In this document: positions 25,655 through 34,353 of the stretch, piece by piece
Position numbering within the stretch: position 1 is the stretch's first letter
Layout: the number at the start of each line of letters is the position of its first letter
NCBI GenBank assembly: GCA_963709665.1
Contig: CAVPWU010000003.1
Location: forward strand, 186,001 to 250,000
Source: DASZIT01 sp963709665
GTDB lineage: Bacteria > Actinomycetota > Acidimicrobiia > Acidimicrobiales > RAAP-2
Direction of reading: 5' to 3'
DNA length: 64,000 nucleotides
The notes under the pieces: model-generated
Seen by the model: only the letters and a program-made list of their open reading frames with translations
What the model was told of the DNA's origin: nothing
The model's database searches: none
Position numbers and translations under genes: made by a program

Positions 25655-26710
25655 ATGCCCCCTCCGCTGTCGCAGGCCCTGGACCAGACCTGGTCGCCCT
25701 TCGTCCTGGTCGCCGGCCTGCTGCTCATCGGGGCGGTGGCGGCCAGCGACCACCTCTTCGAGGCGGCCGGCGCCCTCCTCTCCCGGACCCCCGGCGGCGG
25801 GGTCCGCCTGTTCGTGGCCCTGATGAGCCTGGTGGTGGTGGTGACCGTCATCCTCAACCTCGACACCTCGGTGGTGTTCCTGACGCCGATCGTGCTCCAC
25901 GCCGCCCGCCGGCGGCGGTTCGGGGAGACGGCGTTCCTCTTCGGCGTCGTCTACCTCTCCAACGCCGCCTCCCTGCTGCTGCCCGGCTCGAACCTCACCA
26001 ACCTGCTGGTGGCCCGCGGCGTCGGCGCCGTCAGCTTCGCCGCCGGCACGGCGCCGGCCTGGGCCGCCGCCGTGGTGGTGGTGACGGCCGGGGTGCTGGT
26101 CTGGCGCCGGCGGGACCTCCGCCGCCCCTCCGCCGCCCCGGAGCCGGCCACCCCGGTGGTCCTCCCCCGCTGGGGGGCGGGGGCGGTGGGCGTGGTGGGA
26201 GCCATCGCCCTGGTGCTGGCCATCCCCGATCCCGCCCTGCCGGTGCTGGTACTCGGCGTGGCGGTGGCCGCCGTGCAGGTCCTCACCCGCCGGCTGGCCC
26301 CCGGGGGGGCCGCCGAGGCGGCCAGCCCGGCCATCCTGGGCACGCTGTTCGCCCTGTCGGTCGCCCTCGGCGTGGTGGCCCGCACGTGGAGCGGGCCGCA
26401 GCACCTGACGGCGTCGCTCGGCCCGGTGGCCACCGCCTGGCTGGCGGCCGGGCTGTCGTGCGTGATCAACAACCTGCCGGCCGCCGTCCTGCTGTCCGCC
26501 CGGGGCGGTGCCCACACGCGGGCCCTCCTGGTGGGCCTGGACCTCGGGCCCAACCTGGCCGTCACCGGGTCGCTGGCCGCCCTGGTCTGGCTCCGGGTCG
26601 CCCGGAGGGAGGGCGCCCGGCCCTCGGTCCGGACCTACACCGCCGTCGGCCTGGTCCTGGTGCCCGTCTCGATGACCGCGGCGCTGGCGGCGCTGGGCCT
26701 CTTCGGCTGA
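25655..26710 (+). CDS. ArsB/CitMHS-type (IT superfamily) permease
   Basis: 351 residues with nine to eleven hydrophobic segments. Two re-entrant, Asn-rich loops typical of ion-transporter superfamily permeases are visible: LSNAASLLLPGSNLTNLLVARG near 107-128 and SCVINNLPAAVLLSA near 269-283. Length is somewhat below that of ArsB proteins (about 420 residues), so this is a compact member. It could export arsenite or import a carboxylate; no arsR, arsC or dicarboxylate gene lies nearby to decide. Monocistronic by context. Confidence 0.75.
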   Translation: MPPPLSQALDQTWSPFVLVAGLLLIGAVAASDHLFEAAGALLSRTPGGGVRLFVALMSLVVVVTVILNLDTSVVFLTPIVLHAARRRRFGETAFLFGVVYLSNAASLLLPGSNLTNLLVARGVGAVSFAAGTAPAWAAAVVVVTAGVLVWRRRDLRRPSAAPEPATPVVLPRWGAGAVGVVGAIALVLAIPDPALPVLVLGVAVAAVQVLTRRLAPGGAAEAASPAILGTLFALSVALGVVARTWSGPQHLTASLGPVATAWLAAGLSCVINNLPAAVLLSARGGAHTRALLVGLDLGPNLAVTGSLAALVWLRVARREGARPSVRTYTAVGLVLVPVSMTAALAALGLFG

Positions 26711-26791
26711 GCCGGCCGACGGGGCGGGGCGGCGCCCCCCCGTGAGCTGGGGGTCGGCCGGCGCCGACCTCACCCCCGGCCCGCTGCTTGC

Positions 26792-26797
26792 TACCGT
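26792..26797 (+). promoter_or_regulatory. -10 element (TACCGT) of the LCP gene
   Basis: TACCGT is followed by seven bases and then ATG 26805. This supports 26805 over the in-frame GTG at 26742, whose extra 21 residues look non-conserved. Confidence 0.5.
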
Positions 26798-26804
26798 TCC
26801 CCCC

Positions 26805-28646
26805 ATGGCCAGCCGCGGTCCGAGGGACCCCGCTTCCCACCCTCCCCGTCCACCCTCACGCGGTTCCGTTCCCAACCAGGACGGTCTCAGCCGCCTCGGG
26901 TCGATGATCGACGCCCAGCACGGACCCGGTCCGTCCGGCGACCAGGCACGGTCGCGCCCGTCCGACGGCACCCGCCGGCGGGGGGCGAAGGGGGCGTCCT
27001 CCACCTTCGACGAGTCGGGCCTGCTGGCCCTGGCCGACCGCATCGACCGGAAGCCCAAGGGCCACGCCCACGGCCGGAAGAAGTCGCCGAAGCCCAGGCG
27101 GTTCCGGAAGACCAAGTGGGCGCTGGGGGCGGTGGCCGCCCTCCTGGTGGTGGTGGTGGGGGGCGGCGCCGCCTACGCCTACCACCTCGACCACGAGATC
27201 CACCACATCGACGTCAAGGGACTGGTCGACTCGCCGACCTCGGGCGCCGACGCCGGCACGGAGAACATCCTGATGGTGGGCTCGACCGACCGGTGCGCCC
27301 TCACCGTCCAGAACCCCGCCTACGGCCTGTGCTCCCAGGGGGTGAACGGGGTCAACAGCGACGTGGTGATGATCCTCCACCTCGACCCCAACAAGCACAC
27401 CGTCTCCGTCCTCTCCATCCCCCGGGACCTGTTCGTCCCCAACGCCCGGACCACCGGCGCCAACAAGATCGACGCCGCCCTCTACCAGGGCCCCAGCCAG
27501 CTGGTGGCCGCCATCAACGAGGACTTCGGCATCCCCATCCAGCACTACGTGGTCCTCAACTTCGACACCTTCGCCAACGTCGTCAACGATCTCGGCGGGG
27601 TGAACATGTACTTCCCCATGCCGGTGTTCGACGCCTACTCGGGGCTCAACCAGCAGACCACCGGCTGCATCCACCTCGACGGGACCGAGGCCCTGCAGGT
27701 GGTGCGGGCCCGGCACCTCCAGTACAAGGGGCCCGGCGTCACCACCGACGTCCCCGAGGACTGGCCGTCGGAGAACCTGAGCGACCTGGCCCGGATCCGG
27801 CGCGACCACGAGTTCCTCCGGGTGCTGGCCACCGCGGTGGCCAAGAACGGGCTCTCCAACCCGGTCACCGACACCCAGCTGGTCAGCGGCGTGGCCCCCC
27901 AGCTCCAGGTCGACTCCTCGTTCTCCCTCAGCGACATGGTCGACCTCATCCTCAACTTCCACGGCGTCAACGCCAACACCGCCCCCCAGCTCACCCTGCC
28001 GGTGGAGGTCGACCAGTTCGGCTCGTACACCTACAAGGGCGTCCCCGGCTACGGGGACATCGAGTTCCCGTCCAACCCCCAGGACCAGCAGGTCGTCGAC
28101 CAGTTCCTCGGGGTCAGCGCCGGGACCGACACCATGGGCGGCGGCAAGCTCCCGGCCCCCAGCTCGGTGACCGTCTCGGTGGAGAACGGCACCGGGACCT
28201 ACAACCAGGCCTCCGACACCGCCGCCTCGCTCCAGGCGCTCGGCTTCCAGATCTCCGGGACCGGGGACACCCCGCCGGTCGGCGAGGAGGCCGAGACGGT
28301 CGTCTACTACTCCCAGATGACCCCGACCGACGAGGCGGCCGCCCAGACGGTGGCCGACTCCCTGTCCGGCTCGGTGACCATGGCCCTCTCCCCCAGCCAG
28401 GTGACCGACGGCGCCGAGGTCACGGTGGTCACCGGCACCCAGTTCTCGGTGAACCCGCCGGCGGCGGCCACCACGCCGACCAGCGCGGCGGCTGCCACCA
28501 CCACCGCACCCACCGTCGCCACCACCACGACCACCGCCGCCTCGACGGTGGCCGACGGCGCCTTCCAGGCCCCGTCGGCATCGGTCACCCCCCTCCAGCC
28601 GTGGGACCCCCGGGCGTGCACGGCGTCCGGCGGCGAGGGCACCTGA
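26805..28646 (+). CDS. LytR-CpsA-Psr (LCP) family protein with LytR C-terminal domain
   Basis: About 613 residues. A disordered basic cytosolic region of about 100 residues ends in KPRRFRKTK before one membrane span (WALGAVAALLVVVVGGGAAYAY). The LCP domain follows, with NSDVVMILHLDP, the arginine motif SVLSIPRDLFV, NKIDAAL, and RIRRDHEFL. After it comes a LytR_C domain (SSVTVSVENGTGTYNQASDTAASLQALGF) and a Thr/Ala-rich end. LCP enzymes attach glycopolymers such as arabinogalactan or teichoic acids to peptidoglycan from lipid-linked precursors outside the membrane. Probably leaderless; no glycan genes are adjacent. Confidence 0.9.
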   Translation: MASRGPRDPASHPPRPPSRGSVPNQDGLSRLGSMIDAQHGPGPSGDQARSRPSDGTRRRGAKGASSTFDESGLLALADRIDRKPKGHAHGRKKSPKPRRFRKTKWALGAVAALLVVVVGGGAAYAYHLDHEIHHIDVKGLVDSPTSGADAGTENILMVGSTDRCALTVQNPAYGLCSQGVNGVNSDVVMILHLDPNKHTVSVLSIPRDLFVPNARTTGANKIDAALYQGPSQLVAAINEDFGIPIQHYVVLNFDTFANVVNDLGGVNMYFPMPVFDAYSGLNQQTTGCIHLDGTEALQVVRARHLQYKGPGVTTDVPEDWPSENLSDLARIRRDHEFLRVLATAVAKNGLSNPVTDTQLVSGVAPQLQVDSSFSLSDMVDLILNFHGVNANTAPQLTLPVEVDQFGSYTYKGVPGYGDIEFPSNPQDQQVVDQFLGVSAGTDTMGGGKLPAPSSVTVSVENGTGTYNQASDTAASLQALGFQISGTGDTPPVGEEAETVVYYSQMTPTDEAAAQTVADSLSGSVTMALSPSQVTDGAEVTVVTGTQFSVNPPAAATTPTSAAAATTTAPTVATTTTTAASTVADGAFQAPSASVTPLQPWDPRACTASGGEGT

Positions 28647-28713
28647 CCGACCGGCGACGCCCGGGCCGTCCGACCGCGATCCGCCCCTCCACCTGGGAAG
28701 ACCGAGAAATCTG

Positions 28714-28774
28714 AACGGAACGGTTGCGTTCCGTTCCTCCACCCCTTACAGTGACTGAGACGGAACCGTTCCGT
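28714..28774 (+). promoter_or_regulatory. Autoregulated promoter with two TetR-type palindromes
   Basis: Operator 1 is AACGGAAC (28714-28721), 6-bp spacer, GTTCCGTT (28728-28735). Operator 2 is ACGGAAC-C-GTTCCGT (28760-28774). Both share the half-site ACGGAAC with perfect symmetry. A promoter TTGCGT (28724-28729), 17 bp, TACAGT (28747-28752) sits between them: operator 1 covers the -35 and operator 2 the start region. A GGAGG site follows at about 28783, ahead of GTG 28791. Confidence 0.65.
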
Positions 28775-28790
28775 TTCATTCGAGGAGGAC

Positions 28791-29408
28791 GTGGCTGTGA
28801 CCAGCACGGTGGTGGACATCCCCCAGCGCCCCGGCCGGCCCACCGGGGCACGCGCCGCCGCCCGTGAGCAGGCCATCCTCGACGCCGCCCTCAGCCTGCT
28901 GATGGAGGTCGGCTACGACCGCCTGAGCATGGACGCCCTGGCCGAGCGGGCCCACGCCGGCAAGGCCACCATCTACCGGCGCTGGTCGGGCAAGGCCGAG
29001 GTGGTGGCCGAGGCGGTCCGCCGCCGCAAGTGCGACGACTTCGCCGCCCCCGCCGACACCGGCTCGCTCCGGGGCGACCTGCTGGCCGCCCTCGACCACA
29101 GCGTCGAGGCCTTCACCGACGAGGACGCCGCCCTCATCGTCGGCCTGGTGTCGGCCATGCAGCACGACACCGAGCTGGCCGAGCTGATCCGCCGGCAGAT
29201 GACCGAGGGCAAGGAGGAGGTCTTCGACGTCATCGTGGAGCGGGCCGTCCGGCGCGGCGAGCTCCGCTCCGCCGCCAGCGCCACCGTCGCCAACGAGGTG
29301 ACCTCGGCGCTGTTCTTCAACCGGGTGGCCATGCACGGCGACGCCGTCGACGAGGCGTTCGTCGTCCACGTGGTGGACGACGTCGTCCTGCCGCTCCTCC
29401 GCTGCTGA
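28791..29408 (+). CDS. TetR-family repressor of the downstream MFS exporter
   Basis: 205 residues from GTG 28791, preceded by GAGGAGG. The HTH is REQAILDAALSLLMEVGYD, then MDALAERAHAGKATIYRRWSGKAEVV. A TetR_C-like helical half follows (TSALFFNRVAMHGD). Two perfect palindromes in its own promoter indicate negative autoregulation. The MFS exporter starts 100 bases downstream on the same strand, so both are likely repressed together and released when the exporter substrate binds TetR. Confidence 0.9.
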   Translation: MAVTSTVVDIPQRPGRPTGARAAAREQAILDAALSLLMEVGYDRLSMDALAERAHAGKATIYRRWSGKAEVVAEAVRRRKCDDFAAPADTGSLRGDLLAALDHSVEAFTDEDAALIVGLVSAMQHDTELAELIRRQMTEGKEEVFDVIVERAVRRGELRSAASATVANEVTSALFFNRVAMHGDAVDEAFVVHVVDDVVLPLLRC

Positions 29409-29410
29409 CG

Positions 29411-29495
29411 TCCCACCCGTAGCCCCGCCGTACCTCTCCAGCCTCGCCCCACCCGCTACCCACCGCCGTACCCCACCTTCCCTCCCATCCCCCCA
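29411..29495 (+). promoter_or_regulatory. C-rich, G-poor leader before the MFS gene
   Basis: Between the tetR stop and the exporter ribosome site, about 53 of 85 bases are C and only 9 are G, unlike any other gap in the window. CCGTACC-like units occur twice. Such unstructured C-rich RNA is what Rho utilisation sites look like, so a Rho-dependent block on readthrough from tetR is possible. The AGGAG site at 29495-29499 and ATG 29509 follow. Confidence 0.4.
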
Positions 29496-29508
29496 GGAGA
29501 CCCATCCC

Positions 29509-31028
29509 ATGACCACCGACACCACCACCGACACACCCACCGTCCCCGTCGACACCACGGGACCCGACCCGAAACGCTGGCTGGCGCTGGCGGTCATCGC
29601 CGTCGCCCAGCTGATGGTGGTGCTCGACGCCTCCATCGTCACCATCGCCCTCCCCTCGGCCCAGCGGTCGCTGCACATCTCCACCGACAACCGCCAGTGG
29701 GTGGTGACCGCCTACACCCTGGCCTTCGGCGGCCTGCTGCTGCTGGGCGGGCGCATCGCCGACTACGTCGGACGGAAGCGGATGTTCATCATCGGCCTGC
29801 ATCGGCTTCGCCGGAGCATCGGCCCTCGGCGGGGTGGCGGTCAACGCCCCCATGCTGTTCGGGGCCCGGGCCCTCCAGGGGGCGTTCGCCGCCCTGCTGG
29901 CCCCGGCCGCCCTCTCCCTGATCTCGGTCACCTTCACCGAGGTGAAGGAGCGGGCCACCGCCTTCGGGGTCTACGGCGCCATCTCCGGCGGGGGCGCCGC
30001 CATCGGGCTGATCATGGGCGGGCGTCCTCACCCAGTACGCCTCGTGGCGCTGGTGCCTGCTGGTCAACGTGCCGATCGCCATCGTCACCGCCCTGTTCGC
30101 CGTGCCCCTGGTGCGCGAGAGCCGAGGCGCAGGGCAACACCAGCTACGACATCCCCGGCGCCGTACGGTCAGCACCGCCGGCCTGGTGGCCCTGGTCTAC
30201 GGCTTCACCCAGGCCGCCCAGAGCGGTTGGACCTCGGCCACCACCCTCACCTGCCTGGTGGCGGCGCGCCGTGCTGCTGGCCACCTTCGTGGTCATCGAG
30301 ATGCGGGCCAAGAACCCCCTGCTGCCCATGCGGGTCATCCTCGACCGCACCCGGGGCGGCTCGTTCCTCAGCTCGCTGATGGTCGGGCTCGGCCCTGATG
30401 GGGATGTTCCTCTTCCTCACCTACTACTTCCAGGGGAACCTGGGGTACTCGGCGCTGAAGACCGGCTTCGCCTTCCTGCCCTTCTCGGCCGGCATCATCG
30501 TGGCCGCCGGGGCGGCCAGCAAGATCCTGCCCCGGACCGGCCCCCGGCCCCTGATGGTGGGCGGGTTCGCTGGCCGCCGCGCTCGGCATGATCTGGCTGA
30601 CCCAGATCGGGGCCCACACCAGCTACGCTGGCCCACGTCCTCCCCGCCGAGATCCTCATCAGCCCTGGGCATGGGCACTGGCCTTCGTGCCCATGAGCAG
30701 CACCGCCCTCTTCGGGGTGCGGGCCCACGACGCCGGGGTGGCCAGCGCCACTCTCAACACCACCCAGCAGATCGGTGGTTCCCTGGGCACCGCCCTGCTC
30801 AACACCGTCTCCGCCACCGCGGTGGCCGGCTACCTGGCCACCCACGTCCACAACCCGGCCACCGAGGAGGCGGCCCAGATCCACGGCTACACCGTGGGGT
30901 TCGTCATCAGCGCCTGCCTCATGGGGGTGGCGGCTCTGTCGGCCTTCTTCCTGGTCAACGCCTCCCGGGCCGACATGGAGGCCATGGCCAACGCCGCCAC
31001 CGCCGAGGAGGCCTTCCTCGCCGCCTGA
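29509..31028 (+). pseudogene. DHA2-type MFS multidrug exporter, frame broken by about ten single-base indels
   Basis: Conceptually joined, the product is a 14-span EmrB/QacA-like exporter of about 500 residues. It starts KRWLALAVIAVAQLMVVLDASIVTIALPSAQ and carries the motif-A loop GGRIADYVGRKRMF; later pieces are SWRWCLLVNVPIAIV, TYYFQGNLGYS and GVASATLNTTQQIGGSLGTALLN. Continuity needs frame changes near 29800, 30023, 30125, 30164, 30270, 30391, 30569, 30629, 30664 and 30677. Nine look like one extra base and one (30164) like a missing base. Amino-acid conservation stays high in every piece and there are no extra in-frame stops, so sequence error is likelier than decay. AGGAG precedes ATG 29509. 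Confidence 0.8.
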
Positions 31029-31050
31029 CCGCCCGCACCGGTCCGGAAGG

Positions 31051-31076
31051 GGCGAGTGGGTCGGATCCCACCCGCC
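31051..31076. terminator. Hairpin between the convergent MFS and pirin genes
   Basis: GGCGAGTGGG (31051-31060) pairs with CCCACCCGCC (31067-31076) around a TCGGAT loop, nine of ten pairs matched. There is no T run, as is common in actinobacteria. Its position between two converging stop codons fits a bidirectional terminator. Confidence 0.45.
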
Positions 31077-31088
31077 TCCCGGCCGGGC

Positions 31089-32052
31089 CTACGAGCCGAT
31101 GTGGTCGGCGGGGACGGTGCCCAGCCGGCCGGCCTGGTAGTCCTCGAAGGCCTGGGCCACCTCGTCCTTGGTGTTCATGACGAACGGGCCGTAGGCGTAG
31201 ACCGGCTCCCGGATGGGCCGACCCCCGAGGAGCAGGACGTCGAGCCCGGCGTGGCGCGAGTCCTGGGCGGTGTCCGCCTCCAGCGACACGCTGTCACCGG
31301 CCCCGAAGACGGCCAGCTGGCCGGTCCGGACCGGACGGCGGTCGTCCCCGACGGTGCCGTTCCCGGACAGGACGTAGGCCAGGGCGTTGAACTCCCGGTT
31401 CCAGGGGAGTCGACACGGGCCCCCGGGCTGACGGTGGCGTGGGCCAGGGTGATCGGCGAGTGGGTGGACCCCGGGCCGGCGTGGCCCCCGACGTCCCCGG
31501 CGATCAGCCGGACCAGCGCCCCCCCGTCCGGGCTCGACAGCAGCGTCACGTGGCCGGCCCCGATGTCCTGGTAGCGGGGGGCGATCATCTTGTCGGCCCG
31601 GGCCAGGTTCACCCACAGCTGGATCCCGTGGAAGAGCCCACCGCTGGCCACCAGCTCCTCCGGCGGCCCTCGATGTGGAGGATGCCCCCGCCGGCGGTCA
31701 TCCACTGGGTGTCCCCGTTGGTGATGAGGCCACCCCCGCCGATGGAGTCCTGGTGCTGGAAGGTGCCGTCGATCATGTAGGTCACCGTCTCGAAGCCGCG
31801 GTGCGGGTGCCACGGGGTCCCCTTGGGCTCGCCGGGGGCGTACTCCACCTCCCCCATCTGGTCCATGTGGATGAAGGGGTCGAGGGCGGCGGCGTCGACG
31901 CCGGCGAACGCCCGGCGCACCGGGAACCCCTCGCCCTCGAAGCCGGCCGGGGCGGTGGTCACCGACACCACCGGGCGGGCGGCGGAGGTCGCCGGGTCGG
32001 GGACCTCGACCTTCGGAAGGGCCAACACGTTCTCCACCGTCACTGCCGGCAT
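31089..32052 (-). CDS. Pirin-family protein, frame interrupted twice
   Basis: The N-terminal piece (MPAVTVENVLALPKV to GGGILHIEG) contains the metal-binding pattern TPWHPHRGFETVTYMIDG and HQDSIGG of the pirin cupin. The middle piece (PEELVASGGLFHGIQLWVNL to ATVSPGARVD) and the last piece (PWNREFNALAYVLSGNG to VPADHIGS) lie in other frames. One missing base near 31672-31676 and one near 31405-31415 would restore a protein of about 320 residues. Pirins bind iron and some oxidise quercetin; the physiological role here is unknown. The ATG at 32052 is preferred over an upstream one at 32073. Both breaks are probably sequence errors, in the same error-dense stretch as the MFS gene. Confidence 0.78.
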
Positions 32053-32107
32053 CGCCGACCTCCTCTGTCTCACCGCCCGGACCGGATGCCCGCCGGCAGC
32101 TGGTCCA

Positions 32108-32127
32108 ACAGTAGTTGCGCTCGCAAC
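32108..32127 (-). promoter_or_regulatory. Pirin promoter with adjoining palindrome
   Basis: A perfect palindrome GTTGCG-CT-CGCAAC occupies 32114-32127. Immediately beside it, minus-strand TACTGT (32108-32113) is a good -10 for the pirin gene, so a protein bound to the palindrome would sit in the promoter spacer. The cognate regulator is not identified. Confidence 0.4.
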
Positions 32128-32186
32128 ATTCCGACGCCGGGCCGAAGAATACCGCAGGGCTGCGGGCGATGCCGCCGCTGCCCACC

Positions 32187-32192
32187 TACACT
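32187..32192 (+). promoter_or_regulatory. -10 element (TACACT) of the RodZ-like gene
   Basis: TACACT lies 28 bases before GTG 32221; an AGGAG ribosome site at 32211-32215 with a 5-base spacer follows and decides the start. Confidence 0.4.
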
Positions 32193-32220
32193 TGCACGCA
32201 GGGAAGAGTCAGGAGACCCT

Positions 32221-33303
32221 GTGACACGGCAACGTGGCGGAGCCACCCGTCGACACGGCGACCAGTCCGAGCAGCTCCCTTCGTCGCCGGCAGAGATCGG
32301 GGGGATGCTCCGAGAGGTGCGGGAGGCGCGCGGCCAGCAGCTGGTGGCGGTGGCCGACCGCCTGGGCCGCCCGCTCGACCAGCTCCAGGCGCTGGAGTCC
32401 GGCGATCTCGGCGCCCTCCCCGACCAGGCGGCCGCCCTGTCGACCCTGCGCCGGTACGCCGCCCTCCTCGACCTCGACGGGGACACCCTGGCCCTCCAGC
32501 TGATGGAGGCGTGGTCGAGCGCCCCCACCACCACGGTGGCCCGGGCCTACCGCGAGGCGGCCCCGGTGACCGGGGTGGTCACCGCCGTCAGCGCCGGCCC
32601 CGACCACCTCCGGGCCTTCACCCAGACCGGCGAGGTGCCGATGGTGGGCGGCACGGCGGCGGCCGGGGGCTCCGGTGCCTACGGCTACGGCGTGGCCACC
32701 GGGCCACCCACCGGCACCCTGAGCGTCATCCCCCGGGACGAGATCAAGGACACCAAGCGGGCCACCGCCCGGGCCCGCCGGCGGCGGCGGGCCCCCACCT
32801 CCCTGAAGGTCCTCACCTGGGTGGTGGGGTTCCTGGCGGTGGCGGCGGTGGCCGGCGTGGTGGTCCTGCGGGAGCATCCCCAGTGGATGGTCCAGGCCCA
32901 CCTCCTCCGGGTCACCCAGCCCGACGGGCAGCCCCTGGCCTCCACCACCCCGACCACCGCGGCGCCGGTGACCCACACCCACCAGCCCACCGCCGCGGTG
33001 GTGGCCGGTCCCACCGACGGCGCCACCCGGGCCACGTACTACGTCGACGCCCAGCAGTTCACCATGGGCATCGCCACCTCGGGCCCCTGTTGGGTGGAGG
33101 TGACCAGCCCGGCGTCGATCACCCCGCTGCTGGTCGGGGTCCAGCCCAAGGGCACCATCCAGTCGTTCAAGGCCGACCGGTCGATCACCATCCAGGTCGG
33201 CTCCACGGCGGTGGCGGTGGGCATCGTCATCGACGGCAAGAACGTCTTCAGCACCACCCCCCGGGCCACGCCCTTCACCTACACCTTCACCTCCAAGCCC
33301 TAG
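32221..33303 (+). CDS. RodZ-like HTH membrane protein with extracytoplasmic C-terminal domain
   Basis: 360 residues. The cytosolic part has an Xre/HTH_25 type fold at about 24-95 (IGGMLREVREARGQQLVAVADRLGRP to STLRRYAALLDLDGD). A basic stretch RRRRR precedes one membrane span near 197-218. After a Thr/Pro-rich linker comes a domain of about 85 residues (YYVDAQQFTMGIATSGPCWVEV, then FKADRSITIQVGS and VVIDGKNV-like strands) matching the RodZ C-terminal/DUF4115 type. RodZ proteins link the cytoskeleton to wall synthesis; actinobacterial versions without MreB are of unclear role. The final codon overlaps the convergent hydrolase stop. Confidence 0.8.
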   Translation: MTRQRGGATRRHGDQSEQLPSSPAEIGGMLREVREARGQQLVAVADRLGRPLDQLQALESGDLGALPDQAAALSTLRRYAALLDLDGDTLALQLMEAWSSAPTTTVARAYREAAPVTGVVTAVSAGPDHLRAFTQTGEVPMVGGTAAAGGSGAYGYGVATGPPTGTLSVIPRDEIKDTKRATARARRRRRAPTSLKVLTWVVGFLAVAAVAGVVVLREHPQWMVQAHLLRVTQPDGQPLASTTPTTAAPVTHTHQPTAAVVAGPTDGATRATYYVDAQQFTMGIATSGPCWVEVTSPASITPLLVGVQPKGTIQSFKADRSITIQVGSTAVAVGIVIDGKNVFSTTPRATPFTYTFTSKP

Positions 33304-34208
33304 CCGGCCCCGCCCCCGGCGAGCAGGGCGCCGGCCAGGAAGGTGCCGACACCCGCGATGCTGGCGTCCGACTCCGGGAGCAGGTCGCCGGGGAAGGCCT
33401 GGAACACGTGGACCATCTCCGGCCACCGCACCAGCTCCACGGCCACCCCCGCCGCGCCGGCCCGCTCGGCCAGCCGGAGGGCGTCGTCGAGGAGCACCTC
33501 GCACTCGCCCACCTCGATGCGCAGCGGGGGGAGGCCGTCCAGGTCGCCGAACAGCGGGGACACCCCGGGGTCGGACGGGTCGGCCCCCGCCCGGTAGGCG
33601 GTGGCCAGCCGGTCGAGGGCCTCCTTCGACACCATCGGGTCGAGGGCACCGAGGGCGGCGTAGGAGGGGGCCGACTGGGTGAGGTCGACCCAGGGGGAGA
33701 GGCAGACGCCGGCGGCCGGCCGGGGCCGGCCGGCCGAGCGGAGCGCCCGGAGGGTGGCCACGGTGAGCCCGCCGCCGGCCGAGTCGCCGGCGATGGCCGT
33801 CCGGGACGGCTCCACCCCGCCGGCCACCAGGGCGCCGTAGGCGGCCACCGCGTCCTCGAGGGCGGCCGGGTAGGGGTGCTCGGGGGCCAGCCGGTAGTCG
33901 AGCGAGACCACCGCGACCCCGGCGGCGAGGGCGATCCGGCCGGCCAGGCCCCGGTGGCTGTCCAGCGAGCCGACGCAGTAGCCGCCCCCGTGCAGGTAGA
34001 GGACGGCCGCCGACCGGTCGGCCCCGCTGGGGACCAGCCACTCCACCGGACGGTCGCCCAGCCGGCCCGGCGTCACCTCCACCCCGGACGGCGGCGGCGC
34101 CCCGGCCGAGGCGGCGTCCATGGCGGCGCGCTGCTCCCCGATCGACCCCTCGAACATCCCCGAGTCGGCCAGGAAGGTGCGCAGAAGCTCGATGCCGGCG
34201 TGGGTCAC
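33300..34208 (-). CDS. Alpha/beta hydrolase, hormone-sensitive-lipase (Aes) family
   Basis: 302 residues from GTG 34208 (VTHAGIELL), with a GAGGGGGGA ribosome site close upstream; a longer Arg/Pro-rich extension to 34295 looks spurious. Oxyanion motif YLHGGGYC, nucleophile elbow GDSAGGG and the late acid and base (SPLFGDLDGLPP; MVHVFQ) define the HSL/esterase group. It hydrolyses short esters in the cytoplasm. The gene is divergent from a BVMO across a 145-bp gap, so it may open the ester or lactone that the BVMO makes. Confidence 0.88.
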   Translation of the reverse strand: MTHAGIELLRTFLADSGMFEGSIGEQRAAMDAASAGAPPPSGVEVTPGRLGDRPVEWLVPSGADRSAAVLYLHGGGYCVGSLDSHRGLAGRIALAAGVAVVSLDYRLAPEHPYPAALEDAVAAYGALVAGGVEPSRTAIAGDSAGGGLTVATLRALRSAGRPRPAAGVCLSPWVDLTQSAPSYAALGALDPMVSKEALDRLATAYRAGADPSDPGVSPLFGDLDGLPPLRIEVGECEVLLDDALRLAERAGAAGVAVELVRWPEMVHVFQAFPGDLLPESDASIAGVGTFLAGALLAGGGAG

Positions 34209-34265
34209 GCGGTCCCCCCTCGGACGGTGAACGGTCGGCGCCGGGTCCGGACGCCCCCGGGGAGG

Positions 34266-34307
34266 ACGGTAACGGGCGGCCCCGCCGGGGTGCAACCGCT
34301 GTAGGTT
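34266..34307. promoter_or_regulatory. Divergent promoters for the hydrolase and the BVMO
   Basis: Leftward: TTGCAC (forward 34290-34295), 18-bp spacer, TACCGT (forward 34266-34271). Rightward: a -10 TAGGTT at 34302-34307 without an obvious -35. The two promoters nearly abut, so one regulator could control both genes. Confidence 0.35.
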
Positions 34308-34353
34308 GGCTCCCCGGTCCGGGTGACCGGGGCCGGGGGACCGAGGGGGGGCC

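Noticed and set aside
23834..27115. A 1093-codon minus-strand frame opposite the BVMO and permease
   Set aside because: Composition is that of a codon-shadow frame, while the plus strand has complete enzymes with intact motifs.
29509..31028. Programmed frameshifting in the MFS gene
   Set aside because: Ten shifts of both signs at non-slippery sites cannot be programmed; sequence error or decay is the only reasonable reading.
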